Of a stretch of DNA of 64,000 bases, positions 1 through 9,327 are shown in pieces. Made by a program: the position numbers and the translations under genes. The notes beneath the pieces were generated by a model. It was not told the DNA's origin, searched no databases, and saw only the letters and a program-made list of their open reading frames with translations. Source of the DNA: Agrobacterium rosae (GTDB taxonomy: Bacteria > Pseudomonadota > Alphaproteobacteria > Rhizobiales > Rhizobiaceae); the NCBI RefSeq assembly GCF_002915175.1, contig NZ_NXEJ01000002.1, positions 216,236 through 280,235 of the forward strand, written 5' to 3'. How positions within the stretch are numbered: the stretch's first letter is position 1; each line of letters begins with the position of its first letter.

Positions 1-199
1 CCCGTGACCCAGTCCATTCCGCCCCGTTTACCATGTCATAATTCTGCCAGAAGCTTCATGTTGCCAGTTAAGGCAGAGCAAGTCCATACTGTGCGTCAGT
101 CACCCGAGTCATGATTCTACCGTTCACACGATATTTACTGAAAACACGGTATGATCGAGATAAGGTAATCCCAGTAAATCAGAAGTTACGGTCACTTAA

Positions 200-562
200 A
201 TGGTACAGAAAATTCTTCTCGCGGAAGATGACAACGATATGCGCCGCTTTCTCGTGAAGGCGCTGGAGAAAGCCGGTTACAAGGTTTCCTCTTTCGACAA
301 CGGCGCAAGCGCCTATGACCGGCTTCGTGAGGAGCCTTTCTCGCTTCTGCTGACCGACATCGTCATGCCTGAGATGGACGGCATCGAGCTGGCGCGCCGC
401 GCCACCGAACTCGACCCGGACCTCAAGGTCATGTTCATCACCGGTTTCGCAGCGGTCGCGCTCAACGCTGATTCGAAGGCGCCGAAGGATGCGAAGGTGC
501 TTTCCAAGCCTTTCCACCTGCGTGATCTCGTCGATGAAGTGAACAAACTCCTTGTGGCATAA
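200..562 (+). CDS. cpdR: CpdR-type single-domain response regulator
   Basis: A 120-residue protein that is only a receiver domain. It has the acidic pair EDD near residues 9-11, the phosphoacceptor Asp in LLTDIVMPEMDG near residue 53, a Thr in the MFITGF strand and the Lys of LSKPFH near residue 100. There is no output domain. In alphaproteobacteria CpdR is phosphorylated through the CckA-ChpT relay; the unphosphorylated form primes ClpXP to degrade CtrA and other cell-cycle proteins. The assignment rests on the stand-alone receiver, its length and the alphaproteobacterial setting. It sits alone in front of tRNA-Val. An RcdA homologue, another ClpXP accessory, lies at 59143-59658. A different single-domain receiver is the alternative. 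Confidence 0.85.
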   Translation: MVQKILLAEDDNDMRRFLVKALEKAGYKVSSFDNGASAYDRLREEPFSLLLTDIVMPEMDGIELARRATELDPDLKVMFITGFAAVALNADSKAPKDAKVLSKPFHLRDLVDEVNKLLVA

Positions 563-601
563 GGCCTCGCATAAACCTTTCACAAAACTGAAAAAAAGCA
601 G

Positions 602-631
602 TTGACGCTTCATCCAGTTTTGTGATTTATG
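602..631 (+). promoter_or_regulatory. Putative promoter of tRNA-Val
   Basis: A TTGACG hexamer at 602-607 is followed about 18 bases later by an AT-rich TTTATG-like -10 region at 626-631, just before the tRNA at 645. This is a sigma-70-like arrangement read by eye; no transcript start is known. Confidence 0.45.
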
Positions 632-644
632 CGGCGCAACGGAT

Positions 645-719
<75 letters not shown>

Positions 720-734
720 TCCAGTTTCGTTTGA

Positions 735-764
735 AGGTCTTGCAAGAAATTGCGAGGCCTTTTT
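735..764 (+). terminator. Intrinsic terminator after tRNA-Val
   Basis: An 11-bp stem with two G-U pairs (735-745 with 750-760) closes a GAAA tetraloop and runs directly into TTTTT. Confidence 0.8.
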
Positions 765-922
765 GCGTTGTGGGTGACAGGTTCATCACATCCAGCCGCC
801 GTGATCGGCAGAGGGTTTATATGTCGGGGTTGGTATCATGCGAATCAGCGCCCGCCGACACAATCAGCACCATTGCTCCGCGCCTGTGCTATACGCTGGA
901 GACCCACATAAGGAATTGAGCG

Positions 923-1162
923 ATGACCAAGATCAGACTGATTGTTATTGCCGCTTATAAATCTGACGACGAGGGGAATATGGTTGAGGCATTTGAGCCA
1001 AAGCAGATGCCGACTGAGGACCGGGCGATACGCGAGGGGAAAACATTATCCAGCCAGTACGAGGGTGTCTTAGCTTGGGCGCGTGATGCAGACCCAGATA
1101 TCGGGGAATACGGTCCTCCAACCATCATCTACCAGCACGGTGAAATTCCGGACATTGGTTGA
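923..1162 (+). CDS. Small hypothetical protein
   Basis: A 79-residue ORF starting MTKIRLIVIAAYKS. An AAGGA box lies 9 bases before the ATG. The product is acidic and soluble-looking, with no signal peptide or membrane segment; the IRLIVIAAY stretch would form a buried beta strand. I do not recognise the family. It lies between the tRNA-Val terminator and the convergent thioesterase gene, in sequence slightly less GC-rich than its neighbours. The ribosome-binding site and free-standing position support it as a gene, but the function is unknown. Confidence 0.5.
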   Translation: MTKIRLIVIAAYKSDDEGNMVEAFEPKQMPTEDRAIREGKTLSSQYEGVLAWARDADPDIGEYGPPTIIYQHGEIPDIG

Positions 1163-1257
1163 TACGTTCGACAAAATGTGAGTACGGTACTTTTGTCAGA
1201 TGAATTGTGTCGTCTCCTGCCTCGCATCCGTGACAGTCAGATCCTGGAGTTGGCACT

Positions 1258-1686
1258 CTAAGCGGTCAACGGTTCATTCCTTTGAACCGCGCGCGGGTTC
1301 CCCTCATCATCCACTGCCACCATGATGAACACGGCTTCCGTGACCTTGTCACGGGACTGTTCGGAGTAGCGCCGGGTCCAGGCTTCTATCTTGAGGGTGA
1401 TGGAGGTGCGGCCGACTTTTTCGATGCGGGTGTAGACGCAGAGCGTATCGCCGATTTTGACGGGTTTCTTGAAGACGATTTCGTGGACGGCGACTGTCAC
1501 GGTGCGACCGCCTGCAACGTCATTGGCGCGCACGAAAGCGGCCAAGTCCATCTGTGACATGACCCATCCGCCGAAAATATCACCTGCCGGGTTTGCGTCG
1601 GCTGGCATGGCGAGGGTGCGGAGGGTGAGTTCCATATCTGTGGGCGGCTGTAATTCCATTCTTGAAAACCTTTTCTCTAAATTCAC
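1258..1686 (-). CDS. Acyl-CoA thioesterase, YciA/hotdog family
   Basis: A 142-residue single hotdog domain. It has the family hallmarks: PADANPAGDIFGGWVMSQMDLA, containing the catalytic Asp and the helix wrapped by the sheet, followed by the HEIVFKKPVKIGDTL strand pair and VGRTSI. YciA-type enzymes hydrolyse acyl-CoA thioesters in the cytoplasm, usually as trimers of dimers. The substrate range cannot be read from the sequence. An internal Met ten codons in (MELQPPTDMEL) is an alternative start. The gene stands alone, convergent with the small ORF on its left. Confidence 0.85.
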   Translation of the reverse strand: MNLEKRFSRMELQPPTDMELTLRTLAMPADANPAGDIFGGWVMSQMDLAAFVRANDVAGGRTVTVAVHEIVFKKPVKIGDTLCVYTRIEKVGRTSITLKIEAWTRRYSEQSRDKVTEAVFIMVAVDDEGNPRAVQRNEPLTA

Positions 1687-1830
1687 CTGACGATACGCAA
1701 GGATGCGTACAGCATTGACAGGGAAATCAGCATTGATTTTCAGGAAGACAAGCGATGCGTCAGCCGCATGTTGTCACCAGCAGGCATGGGAAAATCGCAG
1801 GTTTTCGCGCGTTCGAGCCTACGGCGGACC

Positions 1831-2295
1831 TTAGCTGCCTATATTCTCGACAGTCAGTGTGCGGCCATGTGCCGACGCTATGCGTACACGTGTTCCTGCG
1901 GGCAGGTCTTCGCCCTGCACCGACCACCACGTGTCATCCAGTCTGATCCGACCCCGACCTTCGGTAATCGGCTCCTGAAGTGTGGCTGTCCGACCGATGA
2001 GGCTGGCTTCGCGTTGGTTGAGGAAAGGCTCGTCGGTGGAGTTGCGGTTCTTATGGTAGTACCGGCGGCCCAGCAGGGCGAAGGCGACCGATAGCACCGC
2101 AAACAGCAGAAGCTGGACGTGCCAGCTCCACACAGCGGTATCCCATAGCGCCAGCGATATGGCACCGATCACGAGAGCCGCAGCACCGATCCAGATCAGG
2201 AAGACGCCGGGGGCCAGAAGCTCCGCAGCGAGCAGAATGGCGGCCAGTATCCACCAGCTCCATGGGCCGAGATCGGTGACGAGTTTGGCGATCAT
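1831..2295 (-). CDS. NfeD-like membrane protein
   Basis: A 154-residue protein with two or three N-terminal hydrophobic helices (residues 12-75, including WWILAAILLAAELL and LLLFAVLSVAFALLG). A C-terminal soluble domain ends in LPAGTRVRIASAHGRTLTVE, the OB-like NfeD barrel. The start codon lies one base beyond the stop of the upstream SPFH gene, so the two are surely cotranscribed. NfeD proteins are known to pair with stomatin/SPFH proteins in membrane microdomains. A role in membrane quality control is inference from that pairing. Confidence 0.85.
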   Translation of the reverse strand: MIAKLVTDLGPWSWWILAAILLAAELLAPGVFLIWIGAAALVIGAISLALWDTAVWSWHVQLLLFAVLSVAFALLGRRYYHKNRNSTDEPFLNQREASLIGRTATLQEPITEGRGRIRLDDTWWSVQGEDLPAGTRVRIASAHGRTLTVENIGS

Positions 2296-2296
2296 C

Positions 2297-3358
2297 TCAT
2301 CTCTCCGAGGACGGGCCGAACGGATTGTTGGGGATGGTCACGTTGATGGTCTGGCCTGTCGGGCGACTGGAAGACGGTGGAACGGAGCTGCGCTGTCTTG
2401 CCGGCGCGGGTGCATCAGGTGCTGCCGGACCATCGCTGTTCTTGCCGAACACTTCCTTGGCAATGGCACCGATGCCGCCAAGCGAGCCAATCAGTGCCGA
2501 AGCTTCCATCGGCATCAGCACGATCTTGGAGTTCTTTGCGGTGCCGATTGCGGCCATGGCTTCGGTGTATTTCTGTGCGATGAAGTAGTTGATGGCGTGA
2601 ATGTCACCGGCGGCGATGGCTTCAGACACCATGCGGGTGGCGTTGGCTTCAGCTTCGGCCAGACGTTCGCGCGCCTCGGCATCACGGAAAGCTGCCTCGC
2701 GCTGGCCTTCGGCTTCGAGAATGGCGGATTGCTTGGCACCTTCGGCGCGCAGGATCTGCGCGTTTCTGGAGCCTTCGGCCTCGAGCACCTGTGCGCGCTT
2801 TTCGCGTTCGGCCTTCATCTGACGCGCCATGGAATCCACAAGATCCTTTGGCGGCGCGATGTCCTTGATCTCGATGCGGGTGACCTTGATGCCCCAAGGG
2901 CCAACGGCCTCATCGACCACGCGCAACAGGCGGTCATTGATGGCATCACGGTTGGACAGCAGCTCGTCCAGATCCATCGAGCCCATGACCGAGCGAATGT
3001 TGGTCATGGTCAGGTTCTGGATGGCAAATTGCAGATTGGTGATCTGGTAGGCGGCCTGGGCGGCGTTCAGCACCTGATAGAAGGCGACGGCATCTGCCGA
3101 AACGCTGGCATTATCCTTGGTGATGACTTCCTGTGTGGGAATATCCAGCACCTGTTCCATGACGTTCAGGCGCGCGCCGACACGCTCGATATAGGGCGTG
3201 AGGATGTTGAGGCCGGGCTCCATGGTTCGGGTATAGCGACCGAAGCGCTCCACCGTGTAGCGATAGCCCTGTGGCACGGTCTTGATGCCTGCAAACAGCG
3301 TCAGAATGACAAGGCCGACCGCTACAATAACAACGATATCGAAACCACTCAGATCCAT
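2297..3358 (-). CDS. SPFH/stomatin-family protein (QmcA-like)
   Basis: A 353-residue protein with one N-terminal membrane helix (FDIVVIVAVGLVILTLFAG). The band-7/SPFH domain follows (about residues 25-210: VPQGYRYTVERFGRYTRTMEPGL and EVITKDNASVSADAVAFYQV). Next comes an Ala/Glu-rich coiled coil (about 190-260), and the tail is Pro/Ser-rich. GTG and ATG lie in tandem at the start; the ATG at 3358 is chosen because GGGAG is nine bases upstream. It forms a two-gene operon with nfeD. SPFH proteins oligomerise into membrane cages, often with FtsH or other proteases; no protease gene is adjacent here. Confidence 0.88.
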   Translation of the reverse strand: MDLSGFDIVVIVAVGLVILTLFAGIKTVPQGYRYTVERFGRYTRTMEPGLNILTPYIERVGARLNVMEQVLDIPTQEVITKDNASVSADAVAFYQVLNAAQAAYQITNLQFAIQNLTMTNIRSVMGSMDLDELLSNRDAINDRLLRVVDEAVGPWGIKVTRIEIKDIAPPKDLVDSMARQMKAEREKRAQVLEAEGSRNAQILRAEGAKQSAILEAEGQREAAFRDAEARERLAEAEANATRMVSEAIAAGDIHAINYFIAQKYTEAMAAIGTAKNSKIVLMPMEASALIGSLGGIGAIAKEVFGKNSDGPAAPDAPAPARQRSSVPPSSSRPTGQTINVTIPNNPFGPSSER

Positions 3359-3402
3359 CACGGCATTCTCCCAATGCTAAAACGCGGGTTCAAAAGGCTG
3401 GC

Positions 3403-4437
3403 TTACACCCAGCCCTGCAACTCCCGACGCACAACTTTTTCGAGAACTCTCATACCCTCGGCGCTGTCGTTGAGGCAAGGAATATGTGAAAATTTCTCGC
3501 CGCCGTTGTGGTGAAAGCTTTCGGCCGCTTCCTCGGCGATTTCTTCCAGCGTTTCCAGACAGTCGGACACGAAGCCGGGGTTCATGACCGCGATACGCTT
3601 GACGCCCTCGGTTGCCAGCCGCTCGACGGTCTTGTCGGTATAGGGCTGCAACCATTCTTCCGGCCCAAAGCGGGACTGGAAGGTGATGAGGAAGCGATCC
3701 TTATCCAGCCCCAGCCTTTCGCGCAGCAGCCGACCCGTCTTCATGCATTGGCAATGATAGGGATCGCCCTTCTTGAAATAGGATTGCGGGATACCGTGGA
3801 AGGAGGCGATGATCTTTTCCGGTTCCCAGTCCAGCGTTGCCAGATGCGATGTGACGGAATTGGCGAGCGCATCAATATAAGTTTCGTCATCGTGATAAGG
3901 TGGCACGGTGCGCAACGCCGGTTGCCACCGCTGCTTCATCAGATGCTCGAACGCCTTGTCATTGACGGTCGCCGTGGTGGCGGCGGCATATTGCGGGTAG
4001 AGCGGAAACAGCAGAATTTTCTCGCAGCCCTGTTCTTTCAGCGCATCGATGCGCTGGGCGATGCTGGGTGTGCCGTAGCGCATGCCCCAATCGACCACGA
4101 CATTCGGCAAATCCTTCAGTGCATCACCCAGAAGCTGACCCTGATTGCGTGTATAGGTGCGCAAATAGCTTTCGTTCAGCTCGTTGTTCCAGATCGACTG
4201 GTAGGCCTTGCCGACCTTCTGCGGACGCTTGTTCAGCACGATGCCGTAGAGGATCGGATACCAGAACACCCGCGACCACTCGATAACGCGCTTGTCGCTC
4301 AGGAACTCCGCCAGATAACGGCGCATGGATTTGTAATCGGTACCATCAGGCGTGCCCAGATTGACCAGGAGAACGCCAACCTTGCCGAAGGTGACGCGAG
4401 GGTGGTCTGCGGGAAGTGAAGACATATCAACAGTCAT
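3403..4437 (-). CDS. hemH: Ferrochelatase
   Basis: A 344-residue protein that inserts Fe2+ into protoporphyrin IX in the last step of haem synthesis. Supporting motifs are GVLLVNLGTPDG at the N-terminus, FPLYPQYAAATTATV, the metal-site His in ASFHGIPQSYFKKGDPYHCQC, and FQSRFGPEEWLQPYTD. The reading frame is open to 4488, but the ATG at 4437 has AGGA at the proper distance and precedes the conserved core, so it is preferred. Transcription points toward the qmcA operon, with no obvious functional link. A copy of an inverted-repeat element lies upstream. Confidence 0.95.
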   Translation of the reverse strand: MTVDMSSLPADHPRVTFGKVGVLLVNLGTPDGTDYKSMRRYLAEFLSDKRVIEWSRVFWYPILYGIVLNKRPQKVGKAYQSIWNNELNESYLRTYTRNQGQLLGDALKDLPNVVVDWGMRYGTPSIAQRIDALKEQGCEKILLFPLYPQYAAATTATVNDKAFEHLMKQRWQPALRTVPPYHDDETYIDALANSVTSHLATLDWEPEKIIASFHGIPQSYFKKGDPYHCQCMKTGRLLRERLGLDKDRFLITFQSRFGPEEWLQPYTDKTVERLATEGVKRIAVMNPGFVSDCLETLEEIAEEAAESFHHNGGEKFSHIPCLNDSAEGMRVLEKVVRRELQGWV

Positions 4438-4628
4438 GCAATCGTCCTGAAGTCTGTAAGGGGGGCGCGGGGCTCTACGTCCACGCATGTGTCATGGATC
4501 AACTTGTAGAGCATTGATCCGCCAATCTGAATTGATTTTTGATAGAACCTGCGCGGCATTTCAACGCGTCGTGATGGCTGAGCGACATATAGGTATAAGT
4601 GTAGCCATCTGAGAGCTGAATAGTGATG

Positions 4629-4835
4629 CAGCAGAGGTCAGTGTGCGTGGCTCACCCCCCTCTGTCCTGCCGGACATCTCCCCCACAGGTGGGGAGATCG
4701 ATATGCGGCAACGCCGCAGCCATCTTTAGCGTCTGTCGTTTTAGCGATGGTCTCTCGACTTGCCGATCTCCCTCCTTGTGGGGGAGATGTCCGGCAGGAC
4801 AGAGGGGGGTGAGCCACGCACACTGACCTCTGCTG
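4629..4835. repeat. Intergenic palindromic repeat, family A, copy 1
   Basis: Two 72-base arms (4629-4700 and 4764-4835) are inverted repeats with only a few mismatches, separated by about 63 bases. Each arm carries TGTCCTGCCGGACATCTCCC next to a small GGTGGGG/CCCCACA palindrome. A second copy occurs at 10293-10476. The format resembles the RIME/MITE-like elements described in Rhizobiaceae; assignment to a named family is inference. It fills most of the 488-base gap between hemH and the nucleotidase gene. Confidence 0.85.
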
Positions 4836-4874
4836 GAAGCGGCAGTTAAGCTTCCGCGATCAAAATGAAGTCTT

Positions 4875-4910
4875 CTATCGAAGCCAGTCCACGCGAGCTG
4901 GCTTCGATAG
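4875..4910 (-). terminator. Hairpin after the nucleotidase gene
   Basis: A 13-bp perfect stem (CTATCGAAGCCAG with its complement) lies 15 bases past the stop codon of the minus-strand nucleotidase gene. The following sequence is only moderately T-rich, so it is either a weak terminator or an mRNA 3'-end stabiliser. Confidence 0.5.
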
Positions 4911-4925
4911 AGTGATATCAAACAA

Positions 4926-6884
4926 TTACTGTGCTGGTACGTTCAGTTCTTCACCAACTTCGATGTGGTTTGGACGCTTCAGCGCGTTTGCTTCGGCAAT
5001 CTTCTTCCACTCGAGACCATTGCCGTATTTTTCAGCGGCAATTTTCCACAGCGAGTCACCGCGTGCAACCACGTATTTCCCAGCGGCGGCTGGTGTCGTG
5101 GCAGCGGCCGAGGTGGTGGTTGCCGGTGCCGGGGTCGCTGGTGCCGTTGCGGTTGGAGCCGGAGCAGCAGGTGGGGTGGCGGCTGGAGGCGTTGCGGTTG
5201 CAGGGGCCTGCGCCGTCGTTGCCGGGGCAGGTGTCGCAGGCTTGGCTTCCTTTGGTGGCGCAACGTAGTCGGCTGGCGTGACGTCCGCTACGCGGCCATC
5301 GAGGTAAGGCTTGTAAGGGCTGTGCGCGCCGATATAGGCGGCAACGGCATCTTCAAGGCTTGGTCCGAAGTCGTAGGGATTGATGGCCTTGGTGGCGAAG
5401 GTCTTGAAGCCATCACCGCCGGTGCGGGTGTAGTTGTTGGTCACGACGCCATAGGTCTTTTCAGGGTCGAGCTTGACGAAGGCATCGCCTTCCTTGACCT
5501 CGACGGAGACGATGCGGCTGCCGGCTGGCTTGGAGCGGTCGAAGCTGTATTTCAGGCCTGCCGTCTGCACGAAGCGGCCAGCGCCTTCTTCGATCTGGCC
5601 CGCGCCATTTTCCAGTGCTGCCAGCAGATCGACGCCCTTGATCTGGAAGGTAGCGATGGAGTTCTGGAATGGCAGAACCGTCAGCACTTCACCCATGGTC
5701 ACAGGACCGGCGTCGATGGAGGCGCGCAGACCGCCACCGTTCTGGATGGCGATGGTGATGCCCTGATCCTTCACGCGGTCGAGCAGCGCGTCGGACACCA
5801 GGTTGCCCATGGTGCATTCCTTGGCGCGGCAAACTTCGCGGGAACCGTCGATGGCGGCTTCACTCGTGCCGATTTCCTTGGCTTTTACGGCTTCGAGAGG
5901 TGCTGCAAGTTCGGTAACGCGCTTGGTGAAGGCTTCGTCTGGGGTGACGGATGCGTCCAGCAGCTTCGGTGCGCCGCTGGTGGATTTGACGACGCCGTTA
6001 TCATCAAAGGTAACCGTCAGGTCGCCGAGATATTTGGAATAGGCATAGGCCGTCACGATCGGCACTTCAACGCCGGAAGGGTCCTTGACCAGCGTGGGGT
6101 AGGGACCGGCGGCCTTCGGATCTGTGCTCGACAGGAGCGTGTGGCTGTGGCCGCCGACGATGACGTCGATACCATCCACCGAGCGCGCGATTTCCTGATC
6201 CTTGACGTAGCCGACATGCGAGAGAACAACGATCTTGTTGACGCCCTGATCCTGGATTTCCTTGACGGCACCCTTCAGATATTCGATCTCGTCTTCAAAC
6301 GTGACCTTGTCGCCGGGCGACGAAGTTTCGTTGGTGTCCGTAGCAAGCACGGAAACAACGGCAACCTTCTGGCCGCCCATTTCCTTGATGATGTAGCCCT
6401 TGAACTTGTCCTTCAGCTCCGAGCCGTCGGCGATCTTGGTGTTGCCGGAGATGATTGGGAATTTCACGGCGTTGATGAGCTTGAGCAGTTCAGCCGGGCC
6501 GTCATCGAATTCGTGGTTGCCGATGGCCATGGCGTCGAAGCCGATGCCGTTCATGAATTCGGCAACGGGGCCACTCTTATACTGTGTGTAGAACAGCGAG
6601 CCCTGAAACTGGTCGCCAGCATCCAGCACGAGAATGTTGGCATTGGCACCCAACTCGGTGCGGCGAGCGTCGATGGCGCTTTTCACACGGGCGATACCGC
6701 CGAAGCATTCCTTCTTGTCGGCTTCTGCCGTGGAGCAGGTGGAGTCGGATTTGTTGATCGCTTCGATACGCGAATGCAGATCGTTGATGTGGAGAATATT
6801 GAGTTGGTAATCGGCCAGAGCCGCACCAGCGGAAAGCGAAACGACCGATGCGGTCATCAGGCCAAATCTCAAAATCCTGTTCAT
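4926..6884 (-). CDS. Secreted 5'-nucleotidase/metallophosphatase with C-terminal LysM domain
   Basis: A 652-residue protein. Residues 1-25 form a signal peptide. A calcineurin-like metallophosphatase domain follows (NILHINDLHSR, DAGDQFQGSLFY, GNHEFDDG, VGGHSHT: all metal-ligand motifs present). The 5'-nucleotidase C-terminal domain comes next (IQNGGGLRASI, NNYTRTGGDGF). A Pro/Ala/Thr-rich linker of about 70 residues then leads to one LysM domain (VARGDSLWKIAAEKYGNG) in the last 50 residues. UshA-type enzymes hydrolyse extracellular nucleotides in the periplasm; the LysM would tether this one to peptidoglycan, which is inference. The ATG at 6884 has AGGAGA upstream; the frame is open to 6938. 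Confidence 0.9.
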   Translation of the reverse strand: MNRILRFGLMTASVVSLSAGAALADYQLNILHINDLHSRIEAINKSDSTCSTAEADKKECFGGIARVKSAIDARRTELGANANILVLDAGDQFQGSLFYTQYKSGPVAEFMNGIGFDAMAIGNHEFDDGPAELLKLINAVKFPIISGNTKIADGSELKDKFKGYIIKEMGGQKVAVVSVLATDTNETSSPGDKVTFEDEIEYLKGAVKEIQDQGVNKIVVLSHVGYVKDQEIARSVDGIDVIVGGHSHTLLSSTDPKAAGPYPTLVKDPSGVEVPIVTAYAYSKYLGDLTVTFDDNGVVKSTSGAPKLLDASVTPDEAFTKRVTELAAPLEAVKAKEIGTSEAAIDGSREVCRAKECTMGNLVSDALLDRVKDQGITIAIQNGGGLRASIDAGPVTMGEVLTVLPFQNSIATFQIKGVDLLAALENGAGQIEEGAGRFVQTAGLKYSFDRSKPAGSRIVSVEVKEGDAFVKLDPEKTYGVVTNNYTRTGGDGFKTFATKAINPYDFGPSLEDAVAAYIGAHSPYKPYLDGRVADVTPADYVAPPKEAKPATPAPATTAQAPATATPPAATPPAAPAPTATAPATPAPATTTSAAATTPAAAGKYVVARGDSLWKIAAEKYGNGLEWKKIAEANALKRPNHIEVGEELNVPAQ

Positions 6885-7027
6885 CGTTCTATCTCTCCTG
6901 TTTAAGCAAAAAGCTGAAGGGCTCGTCCCTGCCATCATAGCTATTCTGAAAATGTGTCAGCCGTTCAAAGGTGATGTTTTCACCTCGCGGCATCTGCCGC
7001 AAGTAGAATTATGACAGAGTTGCACAA

Positions 7028-7056
7028 ATAAAAACGCGCGCTACACGCGCGCGTTG
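7028..7056 (-). terminator. Intrinsic terminator after omp10
   Basis: An ACGCGCG/CGCGCGT stem is followed, on the minus strand, by TTTTTATTTG, just downstream of the omp10 stop codon. Confidence 0.7.
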
Positions 7057-7084
7057 AAATTAAACATGGAGAAGGTAAGGGCGA

Positions 7085-7456
7085 TCAGCCCTGACGCGTC
7101 AGTGTGAACTGGCCGTTGGTATCGGTCGTGCAGTTCAGCTGTCCGCGGGAAATGAGTGCGCAATTGACGCGCGACTGGGTGTTGCGCACCAGCGACGTCA
7201 TGTTGATCTCATACAATGTTGGCGACAGCGTAACATAGGTGCCGGATGCCAGCAGGGTGTTGCTATCCGTGGAGCGGGTGGAGAATGCGCCCGCTTGGAA
7301 TGTCGAGACGATACCGTTCTTGTCGACCCAGCGACCATCGACGGCCGGACCTTGCGGCATGGCGGAGGCCATGGGGCGTGGGGAGGGTGCGGAAGGAGCG
7401 CATGAAGAGGCAGCAATTGCGGCCAGAACCAAGGCTGCGCCTGTCTTGAAATTCAT
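7085..7456 (-). CDS. omp10: Omp10-type outer-membrane lipoprotein
   Basis: A 123-residue lipoprotein. A short hydrophobic signal ends in a lipobox-like AIAASSC, so Cys19 is the likely lipidated residue. A Pro/Ser-rich spacer follows. The conserved beta domain contains [15 protein letters not shown], a [15 protein letters not shown] stretch, [22 protein letters not shown] and QLNCT. This pattern matches, from memory, the Brucella Omp10 surface lipoprotein (GIEGSWVDPNGIASSF...). The two later Cys residues may form a disulfide. Its role is structural; no enzyme motif is visible. It is a single gene with its own terminator. Confidence 0.82.
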   Translation of the reverse strand: MNFKTGAALVLAAIAASSCAPSAPSPRPMASAMPQGPAVDGRWVDKNGIVSTFQAGAFSTRSTDSNTLLASGTYVTLSPTLYEINMTSLVRNTQSRVNCALISRGQLNCTTDTNGQFTLTRQG

Positions 7457-7657
7457 CTCTTTCGTCTCCTGCTATGCGTGTCGATCTCGATGAAAAGATC
7501 ATGGATGGAAGTTGACCTTATTGCAAGCGAACGAAGGTCGCTATGCACGGGTTCCCGGCGGTTTCGACAAAATAGAAAGCGTTGCAAAACTGCACTAGGA
7601 CGAAAGGCCCCGATGTTTGAAAATCGAGGCCCTATGTCATTTTCCAGTTCGGCAAAC

Positions 7658-9106
7658 TCAGCCACGCACGAGAATGTTGCGGAACTGCCATGGGTCGTTC
7701 GCGTCGATGTCATCAGGGAAGAGGCCGGGCCTGCCATCCAGTGGCGTCCAATCGGTATAGTGGCCTTCCACGGCACCGAGATAGCGCCGCTGGATATTGA
7801 GGCAGCGGCGATAATCCACCTCATCAGCCTCGACGATGCCAGCATGCGGATTTTCCAGAGCCCAGACCATGCCTGATAGCACGGCGGAACTGACCTGAAG
7901 TCCGGTGGCGTTCTGCTCCGGGGCAAGCTTGCGCGCTTCTTCTAGTGTCAGGCGCGAGCCATACCAGTAGGCGTTCTTTTCATGGCCGTAGAGCAGCACG
8001 CCGAGTTCATCCGAACCGTCGGTCAACTCGTCTTCGGTCAGGACATGCTGAACGGGCTGGGCCGTGCCACCATTTCCGAACATTTCATACAGCGACAGCA
8101 CGGCGTCGTTGCATGGGTGGTAAGCATAGTGGCAGGTGGGGCGGAAATCGATATGGCCGCGCTTGTCGCGCACGGTGAAATAATCCGAGATCGAAATCGC
8201 CTCGTTGTGCGTCACCAGCAAGCCGTACTGGGCTCCCAGCGTGGGGCACCATGTCCGCACGCGGGTTGTGGCACCCGGCTGGTCGAGGAAGATGGCGGCT
8301 TTGCTACCCTTTTTCTGCTTTTTCGCATTTTTCGGCATCCACTTTTCGTGGCTGCCCCAACCCAGTTCCGCCGGCTGCATGCCTTCGGCGATGAAGCCTT
8401 CGACGGACCACGTGTTCCAGAATGTGTTGAAGGGTTTCGGTTCCTTGGCGCGCTGTGTGTCGCGCTCGGCAATGTGGACGCCCTTGACGCCGAGTGTCTG
8501 CATCAGCCGTGCCCAACCTTCACGGTCGTTGGCCGCAGGTTCTTCGAATTCCAGGCCTGTGTCCTTGGCCAGATTGACGAGCGCCTGTTTGACGAACCAC
8601 GAAACCATGCCAGGATTTGCACCGCAGGTAGAAACGGCGGTCGTGCCGCCGGGGCGCTTGGCCTTTTCCTTCAGCATCGTTTCGCGCAGCGTATAATTCG
8701 TGCGGGCGGAATTGTCGGCATCCGTATCGAAATAGAAGCCCGGCCATGGCTCGACCACCGTGTCGATGTAGAGCATTCCATATTTGCGGCAGAGTTTCAT
8801 CAGATCGACTGAGGAGGCATCGACCGACAGGTTGACGCAAAAGCCTTGGCCCTCGACACCCTTGACCAGAGGCTTCATCACATCCTTGTAATTTTCCTTG
8901 GTCAGATGTGTGCGGATATGGCGGATGTTGCGGCTTTGCAGATAGTCGGCAATGTCTTCTCGCGGGTCGATGACGACCAGCCGCGACATATCAAATTTGA
9001 AATGCCGTTCTATCAACGGAAGCGTACCGCGCCCGATTGAGCCGAAACCGATCATGATGATGGGACCGGTAATTTCGCCGTAAATCGGGTGTTCAACATC
9101 CGTCAT
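7658..9106 (-). CDS. hss: Homospermidine synthase
   Basis: A 482-residue enzyme that makes sym-homospermidine, a major rhizobial polyamine, from putrescine or spermidine using NAD+. An N-terminal Rossmann motif is present (IIMIGFGSIGRGTLPLIERHF). The saccharopine-dehydrogenase-like core contains VVIDPREDIADYL and CVNLSVDASSVDLMKLC, with TVVEPWPGFYFD and GANPGMVSWFVKQAL further on. Length and motifs fit the bacterial family. The ATG at 9106 is chosen because AGAGGA precedes it; the frame is open to 9130. It is divergent from the diguanylate cyclase gene. Confidence 0.92.
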   Translation of the reverse strand: MTDVEHPIYGEITGPIIMIGFGSIGRGTLPLIERHFKFDMSRLVVIDPREDIADYLQSRNIRHIRTHLTKENYKDVMKPLVKGVEGQGFCVNLSVDASSVDLMKLCRKYGMLYIDTVVEPWPGFYFDTDADNSARTNYTLRETMLKEKAKRPGGTTAVSTCGANPGMVSWFVKQALVNLAKDTGLEFEEPAANDREGWARLMQTLGVKGVHIAERDTQRAKEPKPFNTFWNTWSVEGFIAEGMQPAELGWGSHEKWMPKNAKKQKKGSKAAIFLDQPGATTRVRTWCPTLGAQYGLLVTHNEAISISDYFTVRDKRGHIDFRPTCHYAYHPCNDAVLSLYEMFGNGGTAQPVQHVLTEDELTDGSDELGVLLYGHEKNAYWYGSRLTLEEARKLAPEQNATGLQVSSAVLSGMVWALENPHAGIVEADEVDYRRCLNIQRRYLGAVEGHYTDWTPLDGRPGLFPDDIDANDPWQFRNILVRG

Positions 9107-9327
9107 TCTAAATTTCCTCTTTAAATGCAATGTCTAAGCTAGATGATTAGACTGTAACAATAAAGGGTAGCCGGATGACGGGCGTATGAAGACTGCGAGA
9201 AAGGTAAACCGATCAACCCCGGTTTCTCATGAAATCATCGATATAGCTTCGTACTACGCATTTTCTGGCCATCGATTATACTGAGACCGGGTACAGGTGT
9301 TTTCAACTCCGACAGAGGGCAATTATT

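Noticed and set aside
4965..6905. 646-codon open frame antisense to the nucleotidase gene
   Set aside because: A shadow of codon bias; the opposite strand encodes a complete nucleotidase-LysM protein.
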